64,000 nt of DNA from Ktedonobacter robiniae (GTDB lineage: Bacteria; Chloroflexota; Ktedonobacteria; Ktedonobacterales; Ktedonobacteraceae), in the NCBI RefSeq assembly GCF_016587375.1, contig NZ_BNJG01000001.1:868001-932000 (forward strand), written 5' to 3'. The notes under the pieces are model-generated. The model did no database searches and was not told the origin of the DNA. It saw only the letters and a list, made by a program, of their open reading frames with translations. Shown one piece after another: positions 34,119 to 43,528 of this stretch. Each line of letters begins with the position of its first letter. Position 1 is the first letter of the stretch. The position numbers and the translations under genes are program-made.

Positions 34119-34261
34119 ACCACCTCTCCCTATCCATTACAGTCTTCTCATACATTCCTGTTTGCTTCCTTTTCATCAACGCTCTTCTTACATGCAGAAC
34201 AGGCATAGACTACACCTACCACGCTACTCAGTCCCATAAAAACGGTTTGAAGCGCGACACT
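34119..34261. other. Intergenic stretch before the palindromic operator
   Basis: No gene or clear signal is seen. Confidence 0.3.
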
Positions 34262-34288
34262 ACAATATTAAATAATCGTTAATATTGT
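34262..34288. promoter_or_regulatory. Candidate operator ACAATATTAA-N7-TTAATATTGT
   Basis: Perfect 10-base inverted repeat with 7-base spacer, 20 bases upstream of a -35 box. The symmetry and distance suit a dimeric activator or repressor. A half-site-like TATAATATTG (34301-34310) touches the -35 box. Confidence 0.6.
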
Positions 34289-34307
34289 GAAATGCGACTT
34301 TATAATA

Positions 34308-34336
34308 TTGACACAGTTGCTCTATTCTCGTATATA
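34308..34336 (+). promoter_or_regulatory. Promoter of the unknown gene at 34411
   Basis: TTGACA (34308-34313), 17-base spacer, TATATA (34331-34336). The start codon lies about 70 bases after the expected transcription start. Confidence 0.75.
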
Positions 34337-34410
34337 GTTATAAGCAATGAATTAGCGATCACACCTCAAAGGTATTTATACAAGAAATAGACGCATGTGC
34401 GGAGGGTTTT

Positions 34411-35022
34411 GTGAACAATCCAGAGGGTTTCGCCTACAGGCATGATGGGATACGCCTGCACCAGTATCAGCGAGCCATACTCACTCGCCTCCCGCTGGTC
34501 GCAGCCGAGGTCACGCACTTTGATGAACTCCTGCAATGGTTGGGGGAGGCGCTCATCCACTACTTCCATATTCAGGTCACTCAATTCTGGGTTGGTCATC
34601 ACCGCACGACGACAGGACAACTCTACCTGGAGCTACGCATGATGGTCTTTCAAAACCCCTTCCTCTCGCAAGAGATCGTCGTCAATCCCCAGATGGCGGA
34701 GGCCATAGAACGAATCTTCCTCGAACGGCGTGGTCTCATGCCCCAGAGCATTGATGCCTTTTTTCCACCCCAACAGACCCAGGCTCTACACTACAATCAT
34801 CTCAGTTACTGGTCCTGCTACTTTATGAGCCATGGCGCCCTTCTACCAGCAGCTAAAGGGCAGGGTGGATCGAGCAAAAGCAAGATTCCCTTCTCCATGG
34901 CAGTCACCCTTCTCTTCCAGGAGATGCCACACCCACGCCTGCTCCCAGTCATCAGCTTTATCCTGGAGCAGGCCATCGTTGCCGCCAAACAATATCAACT
35001 CCTCAAACCACTCACTCTCTAG
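34411..35022 (+). CDS. Unknown cytoplasmic protein, possible GAF-like domain
   Basis: 203 residues, GTG start with GCGGAGG seven bases upstream. I do not recognise a family with certainty. The alternating pattern and the segment FDELLQWLGEALIHYFHIQVTQFWV (only LLQWLGEALIHYF quoted as the key part) resemble the first helix and strand of GAF sensor domains, and the end (LPVISFILEQAIVAAKQYQL) resembles a GAF C-terminal helix. There are no membrane segments. A strong, apparently regulated promoter drives it alone. A link to the HTH-GAF regulator at 42336 is conceivable but unproven. Confidence 0.7.
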   Translation: MNNPEGFAYRHDGIRLHQYQRAILTRLPLVAAEVTHFDELLQWLGEALIHYFHIQVTQFWVGHHRTTTGQLYLELRMMVFQNPFLSQEIVVNPQMAEAIERIFLERRGLMPQSIDAFFPPQQTQALHYNHLSYWSCYFMSHGALLPAAKGQGGSSKSKIPFSMAVTLLFQEMPHPRLLPVISFILEQAIVAAKQYQLLKPLTL

Positions 35023-35048
35023 TAGTGTGCAATAGGAAGCCATATGTG

Positions 35049-35124
35049 GCCCGACGCTGCTGAAGCACGCATCTACACATAATGGTCCCATCATACGTAG
35101 ACGCGTGCTTCAGCAGCGTCGGGC
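35049..35124. repeat. Long inverted repeat, 22-bp arms, between convergent genes
   Basis: Arms 35049-35070 and 35103-35124 are exact; the 32-base centre can pair partly (TCTAC/GTAGA). It lies 26 bases after the unknown gene and 8 before the end of the GT39-like gene, so it probably terminates both. Confidence 0.75.
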
Positions 35125-35131
35125 AGCTCAC

Positions 35132-37669
35132 TTATGTAGCCAGGTCCTTGCGGACCAAAATGGCCATGTCATATGAGCCATCGGTGCTACCAATCGCCTG
35201 GCGGTACCACCACCAGTTCCAGACATGGGAGGCCGCGCTCCCCAGGTTAAACTGCGCGTGCGCTGGTGGCGTATCGCCATAGCTAAGCCAGAGCAGGGGT
35301 CCAACGCCTCCCCAGGTTGGCTGACCGGCGCAGTTATTCGTGTTTGTTGGAACACAAGGGAGCGGCTTATACCCCTCGTCCCACCAGGTACGCATATGGT
35401 AAGTCGAGACCACGTACTGGTTCTTGTAGAGCGTTTTATAGGTCGCCAGGCAGTCACCGCCGACAATCACCACAGGCGCGTTGGTCGAGAGCGGAGGGCA
35501 GACATTCTGCGAATCGATGTTCAAGAAGGTTGTCTGGTGATAATCGCGCAGGTACCAGGCAAAGGGCCAGGTCGCATCGCTCACCACGCTAACCGGCAGT
35601 TTTTTCTCACCGTGATACAGCTTGTTATCCACAGCGTCAACCTTCGCCATCACTTTATTGACGTCAAAGGTCGTCTGCACATACACCATCATTTCGTGCG
35701 GACCATCGGCGGCATGCACATATGTGACCTGGAACATATTCTGGAGCGTTGGCACGAGCAACAGTAGCGCGAGCACGAGGACTGCAATAGAGCCAAAGGC
35801 CCGTCCCGAAGACAGAGGGCGAGAAGCACCCACGGGAGTGCTTGCCCGCGCGTTCAAGCGCTGGCACGCCCAGTCCATAACCGTCACCACCGCTGGCTGC
35901 AAGCCGAGCGCGGCCAGTAGCATCATCGGCATCGTCATATGGATCATCAGCCAGGGCATCTTCTCGCCCGCCCAGGAATAGATGAAGACGCTACCCACAA
36001 ACCAGTACACCAGAAAGAGGCGGAAGCGCGATGGGCGCCGGAGGCAGCGTACCACCCCCACGAGACCAAAGACCAGGCCGATCTGCTCATACAGCGGGAT
36101 CAGCATAAAGTAGTAGTACCAGGGCTGCTCGCCACGAGCCACCTGCTGCTGCTGCAACCAGTAATACAAACCCTGCCAGATGCCATCCCCAATGCCACCA
36201 CGGATATTGGTAAAGAGGACCGTAAACAGGATCAAGAAGACCGCCCAGCCACATAGGATAGCAAAGACCCAGTGCATCCAGGGCATCGTCGTAACCACGT
36301 CAAGCAAGGGCTGACGCACAGGATCAACAGACTTCGCCACGCCCCGACGACGCCCGTCGTAGACAGGCAGTTTCTCGAAGTATTCCAGCATCAGAATGAC
36401 AAGCACATAAATGCCCAGCGCAATGCCCAGCCAGGGCACAATCGCAACCGTGATGTTTTTCAGATTGGCCACAAAATTATTCGCCAGTGGCTGCGTCTTG
36501 GGATCATTAATATAGAGCGAGACAACGTGCATGTAATGGAAGAAGGTCAGAGCCACCGGCGCAACCACAACGGCCAGAACCAGCAACGCCAGGGGCGCCC
36601 ACGTTCGGGGCAGGAATTTTGCGGCCTTTGGCGCACCCTCGGGTATGTCCTGCGCAAATGGGAAACGCACGGCGATATCCCAGACGACCAGGCCCACAAA
36701 GAAGCTACCCAGGATCGCCACCGTGAGGAAGGTCGCCTCCTTGGTAGCGTAAGAGAGCGCAAAGGCAACCGAGCCAGTGATCAACCATTTCAGCGAGCGA
36801 TCACGGCAGTAGCGCGCCATCGAGACCACCAGGAGCAGGGTAAAACAGGCCATGTAGATATCTTCGCGCGCGAAACGCGAGAAATACACCAGGCTGGGTG
36901 AGATCGCCAGCAAGAAAGAGGCCAGCAACGCCCCATATTTTCCCAGATAATCGCGAATAAAGAAAGGTAAACCAACGATCACCGTCCCCAGGGTCGCGGC
37001 GGCGATGCGTACCGTTGTGGTATTTACGCCATTGTCCGAAAAGCCCAGTAACTGGCATATCTTGTACACCAGGGCAATGGCATGGAACTGGAAGGGGCCA
37101 TGCAACAGCGGATCATAATGATAACAACTGCTGGTGGGGCTAAAGCAACTCAGCCAATTCTCCATGTTGTGCATCAACATCAGCGAGTAGTAAGCGTGCA
37201 AGCTTTCGTCGTGATGCAGAGGCTTATCGCCCAGGTTCCAGAAACGCAGGATAGCGCCCAGCAAGACTAGGCCGAGAAAAGGCGCCCAGGCGATTACCTG
37301 TTCGCGCGAGGGAAGTTTGAAGGTAAAGCCCTGGCCAGACGGCTGTAATTTCTCTGCATAGGCCTCTGCCTCAAATGAGGGCTGTTCCTCCTCAAGCGTT
37401 TGGGACTCACGCTCCGATGGTGCCACCTCTCGTGTCGCTACAAGCGCATGCTCTTGCTCCTGCGCGCTTGCGGCACGCTCTCCACCGGCCCCTGGTACTT
37501 CTGCATGGGATAATTCCAGGGGCAATGCCGGATCCAGAGCCTCGGGCTGCGTTTCAGCTCGCCCTTCGCCCAGAGCCTCCTCAGGCGGTTCCAGCTGTGT
37601 TTGTTCATCTGGGATCGTCGGCTGGGGGATGTGCTCATCTCGACGAGTGTCAGTATCTGGTCGCTTCAA
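35132..37669 (-). CDS. Large polytopic glycosyltransferase-like membrane protein, TIGR03663 type
   Basis: 845 residues from TTG at 37669, chosen because AAGGAGG lies seven bases upstream; a GTG 13 codons earlier lacks a site. Residues 1-115 are a charged, Pro/Glu-rich cytoplasmic tail. Then about twelve membrane segments start with FLGLVLLGAILRFWNLGDKP, followed by LHHDESLHAYYS, the acidic catalytic motif position of GT39/PMT-type transferases. The C-terminal 180 residues form a soluble external domain. The family TIGR03663 is known from Chloroflexota and archaea beside TIGR03662 proteins, as here. It probably moves sugars from a polyprenyl-phosphate donor to an exported acceptor. Confidence 0.85.
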   Translation of the reverse strand: MKRPDTDTRRDEHIPQPTIPDEQTQLEPPEEALGEGRAETQPEALDPALPLELSHAEVPGAGGERAASAQEQEHALVATREVAPSERESQTLEEEQPSFEAEAYAEKLQPSGQGFTFKLPSREQVIAWAPFLGLVLLGAILRFWNLGDKPLHHDESLHAYYSLMLMHNMENWLSCFSPTSSCYHYDPLLHGPFQFHAIALVYKICQLLGFSDNGVNTTTVRIAAATLGTVIVGLPFFIRDYLGKYGALLASFLLAISPSLVYFSRFAREDIYMACFTLLLVVSMARYCRDRSLKWLITGSVAFALSYATKEATFLTVAILGSFFVGLVVWDIAVRFPFAQDIPEGAPKAAKFLPRTWAPLALLVLAVVVAPVALTFFHYMHVVSLYINDPKTQPLANNFVANLKNITVAIVPWLGIALGIYVLVILMLEYFEKLPVYDGRRRGVAKSVDPVRQPLLDVVTTMPWMHWVFAILCGWAVFLILFTVLFTNIRGGIGDGIWQGLYYWLQQQQVARGEQPWYYYFMLIPLYEQIGLVFGLVGVVRCLRRPSRFRLFLVYWFVGSVFIYSWAGEKMPWLMIHMTMPMMLLAALGLQPAVVTVMDWACQRLNARASTPVGASRPLSSGRAFGSIAVLVLALLLLVPTLQNMFQVTYVHAADGPHEMMVYVQTTFDVNKVMAKVDAVDNKLYHGEKKLPVSVVSDATWPFAWYLRDYHQTTFLNIDSQNVCPPLSTNAPVVIVGGDCLATYKTLYKNQYVVSTYHMRTWWDEGYKPLPCVPTNTNNCAGQPTWGGVGPLLWLSYGDTPPAHAQFNLGSAASHVWNWWWYRQAIGSTDGSYDMAILVRKDLAT

Positions 37670-37739
37670 AGACTCTTCCTCCTTGCACGGCTTAACATAA
37701 GCAGTCACTCAAGTATGTTTAATCTATTTCAACCCGTGA

Positions 37740-40142
37740 TTACACGTTGACTTTGTAAATGGTCACACCATTCGCATTATAGACAATTTGCATAAAAGCG
37801 GCAAAACGATGGAGATCAGCCGCCTGGTACTTTCGATACTCTAAAGGCCCAACGTATAGGTACTGGATGTTGTAACGCGCCATATTTTGCAGGACTATCT
37901 TCTTATCAGGATCCTGGTAGATCAGGTCAACCGCCGTTTGCCGCTGGTTGAAATCCTCCGAGTTCTGCGCTGTATGCAACATTGTCACCCGCCATTGCAG
38001 TTCATGCCCAGGCCAGTTGATCGGGCTCGACAGGCCGGTAAAGATGGAGACACGCCCATATTCGGAATAATCGCCGCCAACCGCCTCCACGATGCCAGGG
38101 TTCCCCTGCACATGCGTGTTGAGCCAGAGAATAGCATCATAGTCGCCCGGATACGTTGGATCGCTCCGTAAGTAATCAAGCCCATTTAAGCTTCCCGTTG
38201 AGGCCAACATACCACTCGGCGAGGGAAATTTTCCTGGTCCATAACGCGCATAGGGCGCCTGCAAAGGATAGAGCATGCCAGACAATAGGAAGAGCAGCAA
38301 TAACGCATACCAGCCCACGACTCCAGCCATTTGCCACCAGTATGCCACAAGTGCGCCAACTTTTACAGGGCGAAAACTCTGCCAGAGAAAGTATAAGCCA
38401 GCACCCGAGGCAATTGAGAGCAACGCCCAGGCTTGAAAATAGAATTTAAAGACTGTGTTCATGCGCGGGTCCTGGTCCGCAAAGACATCACGCAGGAAGA
38501 AGACTTCACAGCCTGCGATGAGCAGAAAGGCTAAGGCCCCTAACAAAAGCGGGTAGGCATGGGCGCGGTCTCCCAGGTGATAGAGCGCGAGCAGAAACGC
38601 CGCCAGCGCAATACCCGCCGCCACCAGTAGTGTGGCGCTCTTAGGCATCAGCACCAGCACCAGCAGGCCGACTACCAGGACAAAGGCCACGAGCCACCAG
38701 GCAAAGCGTGAATTACTCAGCGTCAACCAGGAGGGTGTCTCCTGCGGATACAGCTCCGCTAGGTCCAGCAGTGGACGCTTTAACGCGCTGGCAAAGAGAA
38801 ACGAGAGCACCACAAAGGCGAAAATACCGTAAATAAGCCACTCGCTACCAAGCGCAGAGCGATCTTCCGGCTTCACCAGCCCCACGCCCTGCGCTGGCGA
38901 GACAAACGTGATAAAAAAGGGCAGATACAACAGAAATGTCAACACAACAAGCGAGACACAGGCCACAACGATATCGACGACCAACACCCATGAAAAGTTC
39001 CGCTGGTAGGTAAGCCATTGTTGAAGCGCGATACAAGCCAGGCAAAGACCCACATAGGTTGGATAATCCCACCCATTCATCAAGAAGAGCCCACCCAGGA
39101 TCAAGGCGGTGCAAACAAGGGTCAGTACCAGCCGCCAGCTCTCGCCAAAGACGTTTAAACCGCGCCCTGTAGGCTCTAAAAAGAGATTAAAAACGGCGCC
39201 AATCCCCAGCACGGTAAAGGCAAAGGCCAGCACATGCGCATGAAAGCAGGACAGGAGAAAGCTAAAGGCGGGAAACTCATTGATCGTCTTATTAATGACC
39301 CGCGAGGGGCCAACCCAGAAGGTGTAGGCCTGGTCAAACGTGGTCGTTACCATGCCATGGTTCTGCCACCATAACTGTGTCGCGGCCAGGTTGCCCATAA
39401 GCAGGGCCATCACAATCGTGAGCAAGCCAAAGACAATGCCACCCGCCAGCGGCGGATACACTGTCGAGGGATGCTCCTGTGAGACAGTTCCCCCTGCATA
39501 CACCTTGCTGCGTAGGTAACGCGCCCAGGCCACGATATTGCAGGTCACGCCAAAGAAATTGAGGCCGGTTAAGCCAAAGAGCAGGCAGATACCCGTATTA
39601 AAAGCAACATAGGAGGGTTGATTGAGCAGTTTCGCCAGCGTCGCGATAAAAAAGTGCGCGTAATAGTAGTAGTTGATGAGCGAGCCAGCATACCACATAT
39701 CAGCTGGCGGGAGATGCTCGCTGCGCAGAATAGATGCCAGGAAACCTTCATCCATAAACATCTCCCAGCCCCGAATCTCAGGACCAAAGGAGCGTACCCA
39801 TCCCAGCAGGCACATCATTCCCAGAAAAATAATCTCGGTCGCTATCACATATCCCAGGTTCACACGCAGGACCTTGCCAACCTCGTGATATGCCTTCCTC
39901 CAGCCAAATAGCGCCAGCGCCGCGAGAATACACAGCACCCCCAGCAGAAAGAGCCGAGTATAGGGCAAAAAACGCAGCCACATCAGCGGACACCAGGCAC
40001 AAAATACAAAGACAATCGCTCCCAGCGACTTACTAAATGCCCAGCCCCGATCGGGCAAATTATGAAAGACCATCAAAGCGAGTGGGAAACCGATCAGACC
40101 GATAACCTCAATCAGCGCCCACATCTGTAATAATTCCAGCAT
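37740..40142 (-). CDS. YYY-motif polytopic membrane protein (DUF2298, TIGR03662 type)
   Basis: 800 residues, ATG start. About sixteen to eighteen membrane segments. The defining motif appears at about residue 160: WYAGSLINYYYYAHFFIATL, after GWEMFMDEGFLASILRS with an acidic pair typical of GT-C enzymes. The final 170 residues are soluble and probably external (LNTHVQGNPGIVEAVGGDYS). Function is not experimentally known to me; resemblance to GT39/PMT suggests lipid-linked sugar transfer. Adjacent TIGR03663 and GT39 genes on the same strand (gaps of 70 and 183 bases) suggest one glycosylation module. Confidence 0.87.
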   Translation of the reverse strand: MLELLQMWALIEVIGLIGFPLALMVFHNLPDRGWAFSKSLGAIVFVFCAWCPLMWLRFLPYTRLFLLGVLCILAALALFGWRKAYHEVGKVLRVNLGYVIATEIIFLGMMCLLGWVRSFGPEIRGWEMFMDEGFLASILRSEHLPPADMWYAGSLINYYYYAHFFIATLAKLLNQPSYVAFNTGICLLFGLTGLNFFGVTCNIVAWARYLRSKVYAGGTVSQEHPSTVYPPLAGGIVFGLLTIVMALLMGNLAATQLWWQNHGMVTTTFDQAYTFWVGPSRVINKTINEFPAFSFLLSCFHAHVLAFAFTVLGIGAVFNLFLEPTGRGLNVFGESWRLVLTLVCTALILGGLFLMNGWDYPTYVGLCLACIALQQWLTYQRNFSWVLVVDIVVACVSLVVLTFLLYLPFFITFVSPAQGVGLVKPEDRSALGSEWLIYGIFAFVVLSFLFASALKRPLLDLAELYPQETPSWLTLSNSRFAWWLVAFVLVVGLLVLVLMPKSATLLVAAGIALAAFLLALYHLGDRAHAYPLLLGALAFLLIAGCEVFFLRDVFADQDPRMNTVFKFYFQAWALLSIASGAGLYFLWQSFRPVKVGALVAYWWQMAGVVGWYALLLLFLLSGMLYPLQAPYARYGPGKFPSPSGMLASTGSLNGLDYLRSDPTYPGDYDAILWLNTHVQGNPGIVEAVGGDYSEYGRVSIFTGLSSPINWPGHELQWRVTMLHTAQNSEDFNQRQTAVDLIYQDPDKKIVLQNMARYNIQYLYVGPLEYRKYQAADLHRFAAFMQIVYNANGVTIYKVNV

Positions 40143-40266
40143 AACTTCTCAACCTGAATAGAGGACTCTACTAAATATATAAACGGCACATCCTGCCGTT
40201 CCTTCATATCATCAAGCTCCACAGTCATGACCATTGGGCCTGCCTCTGCGCGCAAACGCCCCTCTG

Positions 40267-40325
40267 GGTAAAGAGTGTCTGGTGGTAGGCTGGCAAAGCC
40301 AGCCTACCACCAGACACTCTTTACC
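40267..40325. repeat. Perfect hairpin, 28-bp arms, after the GT39 gene
   Basis: Arms 40267-40294 and 40298-40325 are exact inverted copies with loop AAA, starting directly at the stop codon of the GT39 gene. Probably its terminator. No REP-like motif was clearly found beside it, only a GC-rich stretch CTGCGCGCAAACGCCCC on the left. Confidence 0.85.
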
Positions 40326-42158
40326 TTACTTCTCTGGCAGTGAAAGGCCGCTAATTAACTTTTGATACACCTGCTCGGATGTGTAGGTGTATGGCTGCTG
40401 ACGCACAAAGATGCGCACCATAGGATGATCAAAGACCGAATAGCTCTCATCCGCCATGCTATCGTCAAGGGTAATGCCTAACAGGTGTGGACGCACCTCA
40501 AACTGCGCCGCCAGCCGAAAGCCAAGCTCTCCCTGGAACAAGAGTTGGTAGTAGCGGATGGTTAAGGGATAGCGCTCAGGCATCCGAGGAATCGATTTAT
40601 CCAGGCGATCAGAGGCCATAGTAATCGCATCGAGGGTGGGCAAGAGCCGGGCCAGGACCCGCGCCTTTGCCAGCGTGTCATCATCATAGAGACCCAGACC
40701 TGTGGTCATATTCCCCTGCGCATCCGCATAGTTTGCCTGGGCAAAATAGGAGGGATCGTGGCCATCGATAGCTACGGGCAAAGCATCATCCCATTGCTCA
40801 TATGTCAGAACGCTGCCGCGCGGCAGGTGCGCGTACAGCCAGCGCGAAGCCTGGATACGCGTATTGGGCTGGCTATAGACCTGCAAGAGTGCCAGGCCCT
40901 GAAAGAGCGTTCCTCCCACTACCAGCACCAGTAGGGCTCCTGTCACCAAACGAGGGCCATAGCCACCTCGTAGGCGCCTCCAGAAGCCAGCAGGAGCCTC
41001 GACAGGTGGCGTGGACCAGCCCGCTGTTACCAGCGCGACCAGGAAGGTCGCAGCCAGGAGTGCACATAGGGGATAGATAGGCAAGAGATAGCGCATAAAC
41101 TTGACGTAGAAACTCCCGGTGATGACGCTATATGTCACCATCCAGGCGAAAACAATCCACCAGGTTGAGGCCAGGGTACCCCGCCAGGTCGCCCAGATCC
41201 CCCAGCAGAAACCACAGATGGCAGCCAGGCCTAGCGTCAAGCCCAGACCCCAGAAGAGCAGGTTATAGCCCTGGTAGAGATAGGGCAGCGTCCCCGCGAA
41301 TTGTCGGACATAGGGGTAATCGAGGCCGCCCCGCGCCATCGTGCCCTGCTCCGTCACCTGCACAATATAGTTATGCATATCCAGCCAGGCATATGGCTGT
41401 GTCACAAAAAAGGCCACTACCGCCAGCAAGAGCGGGAACAGGAGACCAACCAGCGCCTCCACAATATCACGCTTACGCAGGTAGCGCAACAGCACTGCAA
41501 TGACTATAGGCAAACCCAGCGGAGCCGCGCTAAACTTGGTGGCCAGGGCCAGGCCAAAGCTGATACCAGTCCAGCTAAGCCAGAAGAGGTCATGGCGCGT
41601 CAAGACATATTTGACACATCCCACAAGCGTCAAGAGCACAAAAAAGAGCAGGAGTGTATCTACAGTATAGAAATGCGAGAGCTGCAACTGTAGGGGCGTA
41701 AACGCGACCAGACCCGCCGCCAGCAGAGCTACACTCCAGCTTGCGCGATAGCTAAAGCCACGCTCCTGCGTCAAGAGGCGCGCCAGCCAGGCTGTCAACA
41801 GGAGCGAGCCTGTATCAAAGAGTGCCGAGGCCATTCTTCCCACCAGGGAGAGTGCGGCATAAGACAGAGGCCAGGCAAAGAGGCGCGAAAGCAGAGACCA
41901 GGTACCAGCCAGCAGGTAGAGGGGCAGCGAACCATAGGCAAAAAAATGTGGATTAAGAGGTGAGTGATCTGGATCTAGAAATTGGGCCATGCTAGCTGGC
42001 CAACCCAAAGCAGCCACGCGAAATAAGATTTCCCGCTCATCTGGATGAAAATTCTCTCCCATATCCCAGTTGAGACCATACAGGCGTGCCCCTAGACCTA
42101 GAAGAGCAATAACCAGGAGCAGTGAGAGCTGCCAGTGCCATACAAACTTTCGTCGCAT
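40326..42158 (-). CDS. GT39/PMT-family glycosyltransferase
   Basis: 610 residues, ATG start. About twelve membrane segments; the first external loop has GENFHPDEREILFRVA with the acidic motif of dolichyl-phosphate-mannose-type transferases (DPDHSP follows later). The last 150 residues form a soluble domain. It likely uses a polyprenyl-phosphate sugar on the outer face of the membrane. First of three GT-C-like genes in the order GT39, YYY protein, TIGR03663 protein, though the hairpin at 40267 may separate it from the next two. Confidence 0.88.
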   Translation of the reverse strand: MRRKFVWHWQLSLLLVIALLGLGARLYGLNWDMGENFHPDEREILFRVAALGWPASMAQFLDPDHSPLNPHFFAYGSLPLYLLAGTWSLLSRLFAWPLSYAALSLVGRMASALFDTGSLLLTAWLARLLTQERGFSYRASWSVALLAAGLVAFTPLQLQLSHFYTVDTLLLFFVLLTLVGCVKYVLTRHDLFWLSWTGISFGLALATKFSAAPLGLPIVIAVLLRYLRKRDIVEALVGLLFPLLLAVVAFFVTQPYAWLDMHNYIVQVTEQGTMARGGLDYPYVRQFAGTLPYLYQGYNLLFWGLGLTLGLAAICGFCWGIWATWRGTLASTWWIVFAWMVTYSVITGSFYVKFMRYLLPIYPLCALLAATFLVALVTAGWSTPPVEAPAGFWRRLRGGYGPRLVTGALLVLVVGGTLFQGLALLQVYSQPNTRIQASRWLYAHLPRGSVLTYEQWDDALPVAIDGHDPSYFAQANYADAQGNMTTGLGLYDDDTLAKARVLARLLPTLDAITMASDRLDKSIPRMPERYPLTIRYYQLLFQGELGFRLAAQFEVRPHLLGITLDDSMADESYSVFDHPMVRIFVRQQPYTYTSEQVYQKLISGLSLPEK

Positions 42159-42335
42159 ATAATGCTATCCTCTGCTATACATTGGCAAGCATACTCTCAT
42201 CTACCGAGCACCACGAAATCGCTCACCACGTGAGTGAGGTGCCCGCGAAGCTACACCAATCCCATTATTTCCTCTGCAAAAAAGGAAACTAACTGAATTA
42301 TAAATATCAGGGAAGCCAGGGTCAAGAGAGTAGAG

Positions 42336-43319
42336 TTAGTGGGCGCCTTGCATCTGAAGCTGCAACAACTTCTGCTCGATCTGTTGCCAGACCAGCTGCT
42401 CAGCCTCGTTCACGCGTAGCCGCTCACGCATCATCAGCTGTGATACCCAGCTACGAAAATGAGTGAGATAGCTTTGTTGCAAGGGATAGGGCGGCATCTG
42501 ACACAGCTCTACCTGTTGTAGTGGATAATAGGCACCCGGCTGAAAGGCAATATTCATCAGCTCAGTGTAGGCCGAAAAAAGCGCCTGGCGTGGCTCAGGA
42601 AGGAAGAATTTCGGGCGCGTACTTAAACCAAGGAAGCACCCTGCGATGGTATCGCCCAGGAGAATAGGGCAGGCCATAGCGCTTTGCTCGTGCTCTCCCC
42701 AGACAATGGGGAAAAACTGGAAGCCCTCAGAACGCTCCGTCACCACGCGCGCGCGCCCCATATTGATAACATAGCCCGCCAGGGACTCCGCACCGAGAAA
42801 GGCCGTATGATGCTCCAGCTCGCGATCCCAGGGTGGAGTACCGCGCCCAATGATTTCACGCACGCTGCGCACCTTGCCCCCCTCACCTGGTGGCATACAT
42901 GTGATTACCGTCAATTCCAGGCCGATCCGGTGTGGATCGAGATGCTTGAGCGCCTGCTGTAACACCAGGTCGCAGATCGCATTGAAGCGCAGAATAGCCG
43001 GTAGGTCACAATGGGCATTAACGATGCGCGAGTAAAAAAGCGCAGGAATCTCAGGATTCTCCGTGCTCTCCTCTAGCAAATTGGGATCTCTAAAGGGCTT
43101 GCCCACTTCCTCAGGTAACAACTCCACAAACCTGGCACGATGTTCTGGCAAAGTCTGGAGCAATTGGCGCAAATTCTGTGTTCGAGGAGTTGATTCGCCA
43201 CTGGCCCAACGTGTAAGCGTCACGGGGCTGATGTTAAGTAGACTAGCGATGCGCTGCTTCTCTTGAGGATCATGAATAATCCTTCCGAGGAACTCACGCC
43301 AAGTTTGTACCTCGCTCAC
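42336..43319 (-). CDS. HTH-GAF transcription regulator
   Basis: 327 residues from GTG at 43319 (GGGGGGAT eight bases upstream); the frame opens nine codons earlier at a TTG. The N-terminal 60 residues form an XRE-like helix-turn-helix (KQRIASLLNISPVTLTRWAS), used to bind DNA. Residues about 110-260 fit a GAF sensor fold (QSAMACPILLGDTIAGCFLG is the key strand). The C-terminus is a helical segment rich in Gln. Paralogues of this layout appear to be common in Ktedonobacteria. It has its own promoter at 43364 and is the last gene before the convergent-free gap to clpC. Confidence 0.83.
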   Translation of the reverse strand: MSEVQTWREFLGRIIHDPQEKQRIASLLNISPVTLTRWASGESTPRTQNLRQLLQTLPEHRARFVELLPEEVGKPFRDPNLLEESTENPEIPALFYSRIVNAHCDLPAILRFNAICDLVLQQALKHLDPHRIGLELTVITCMPPGEGGKVRSVREIIGRGTPPWDRELEHHTAFLGAESLAGYVINMGRARVVTERSEGFQFFPIVWGEHEQSAMACPILLGDTIAGCFLGLSTRPKFFLPEPRQALFSAYTELMNIAFQPGAYYPLQQVELCQMPPYPLQQSYLTHFRSWVSQLMMRERLRVNEAEQLVWQQIEQKLLQLQMQGAH

Positions 43320-43363
43320 CGTATATCCCCCCATATCGCGGCTCAATGTTGAAATATGGTAGT

Positions 43364-43392
43364 ATCATAACAGCAAAATATTCGTAAGTCAA
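43364..43392 (-). promoter_or_regulatory. Promoter of the HTH-GAF regulator
   Basis: On the minus strand TTGACT (43392-43387), 17-base spacer, TATGAT (43369-43364). Upstream lies an AT-rich stretch with near-palindromic ATATATCATATATAG (43404-43418), which may be an operator. Confidence 0.72.
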
Positions 43393-43481
43393 ACTTAATG
43401 CATATATCATATATAGTTGATTTAATGCGCATATACGCGCAATTTCTCTTCTTAGCCACATAAAAAGTTAAATAAAAGAAA

Positions 43482-43508
43482 GGGAGCAGCCGACACTGGC
43501 TTGCTCCC
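43482..43508 (-). terminator. Intrinsic terminator of the clpC-type gene
   Basis: GGGAGCA/TGCTCCC stem with an inner GCC/GGC pair; on the minus strand it is followed by TTTCTTTTATTT, a good T-rich tail. Confidence 0.8.
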
Positions 43509-43528
43509 GGTAGAGATGTGCACGCTTC

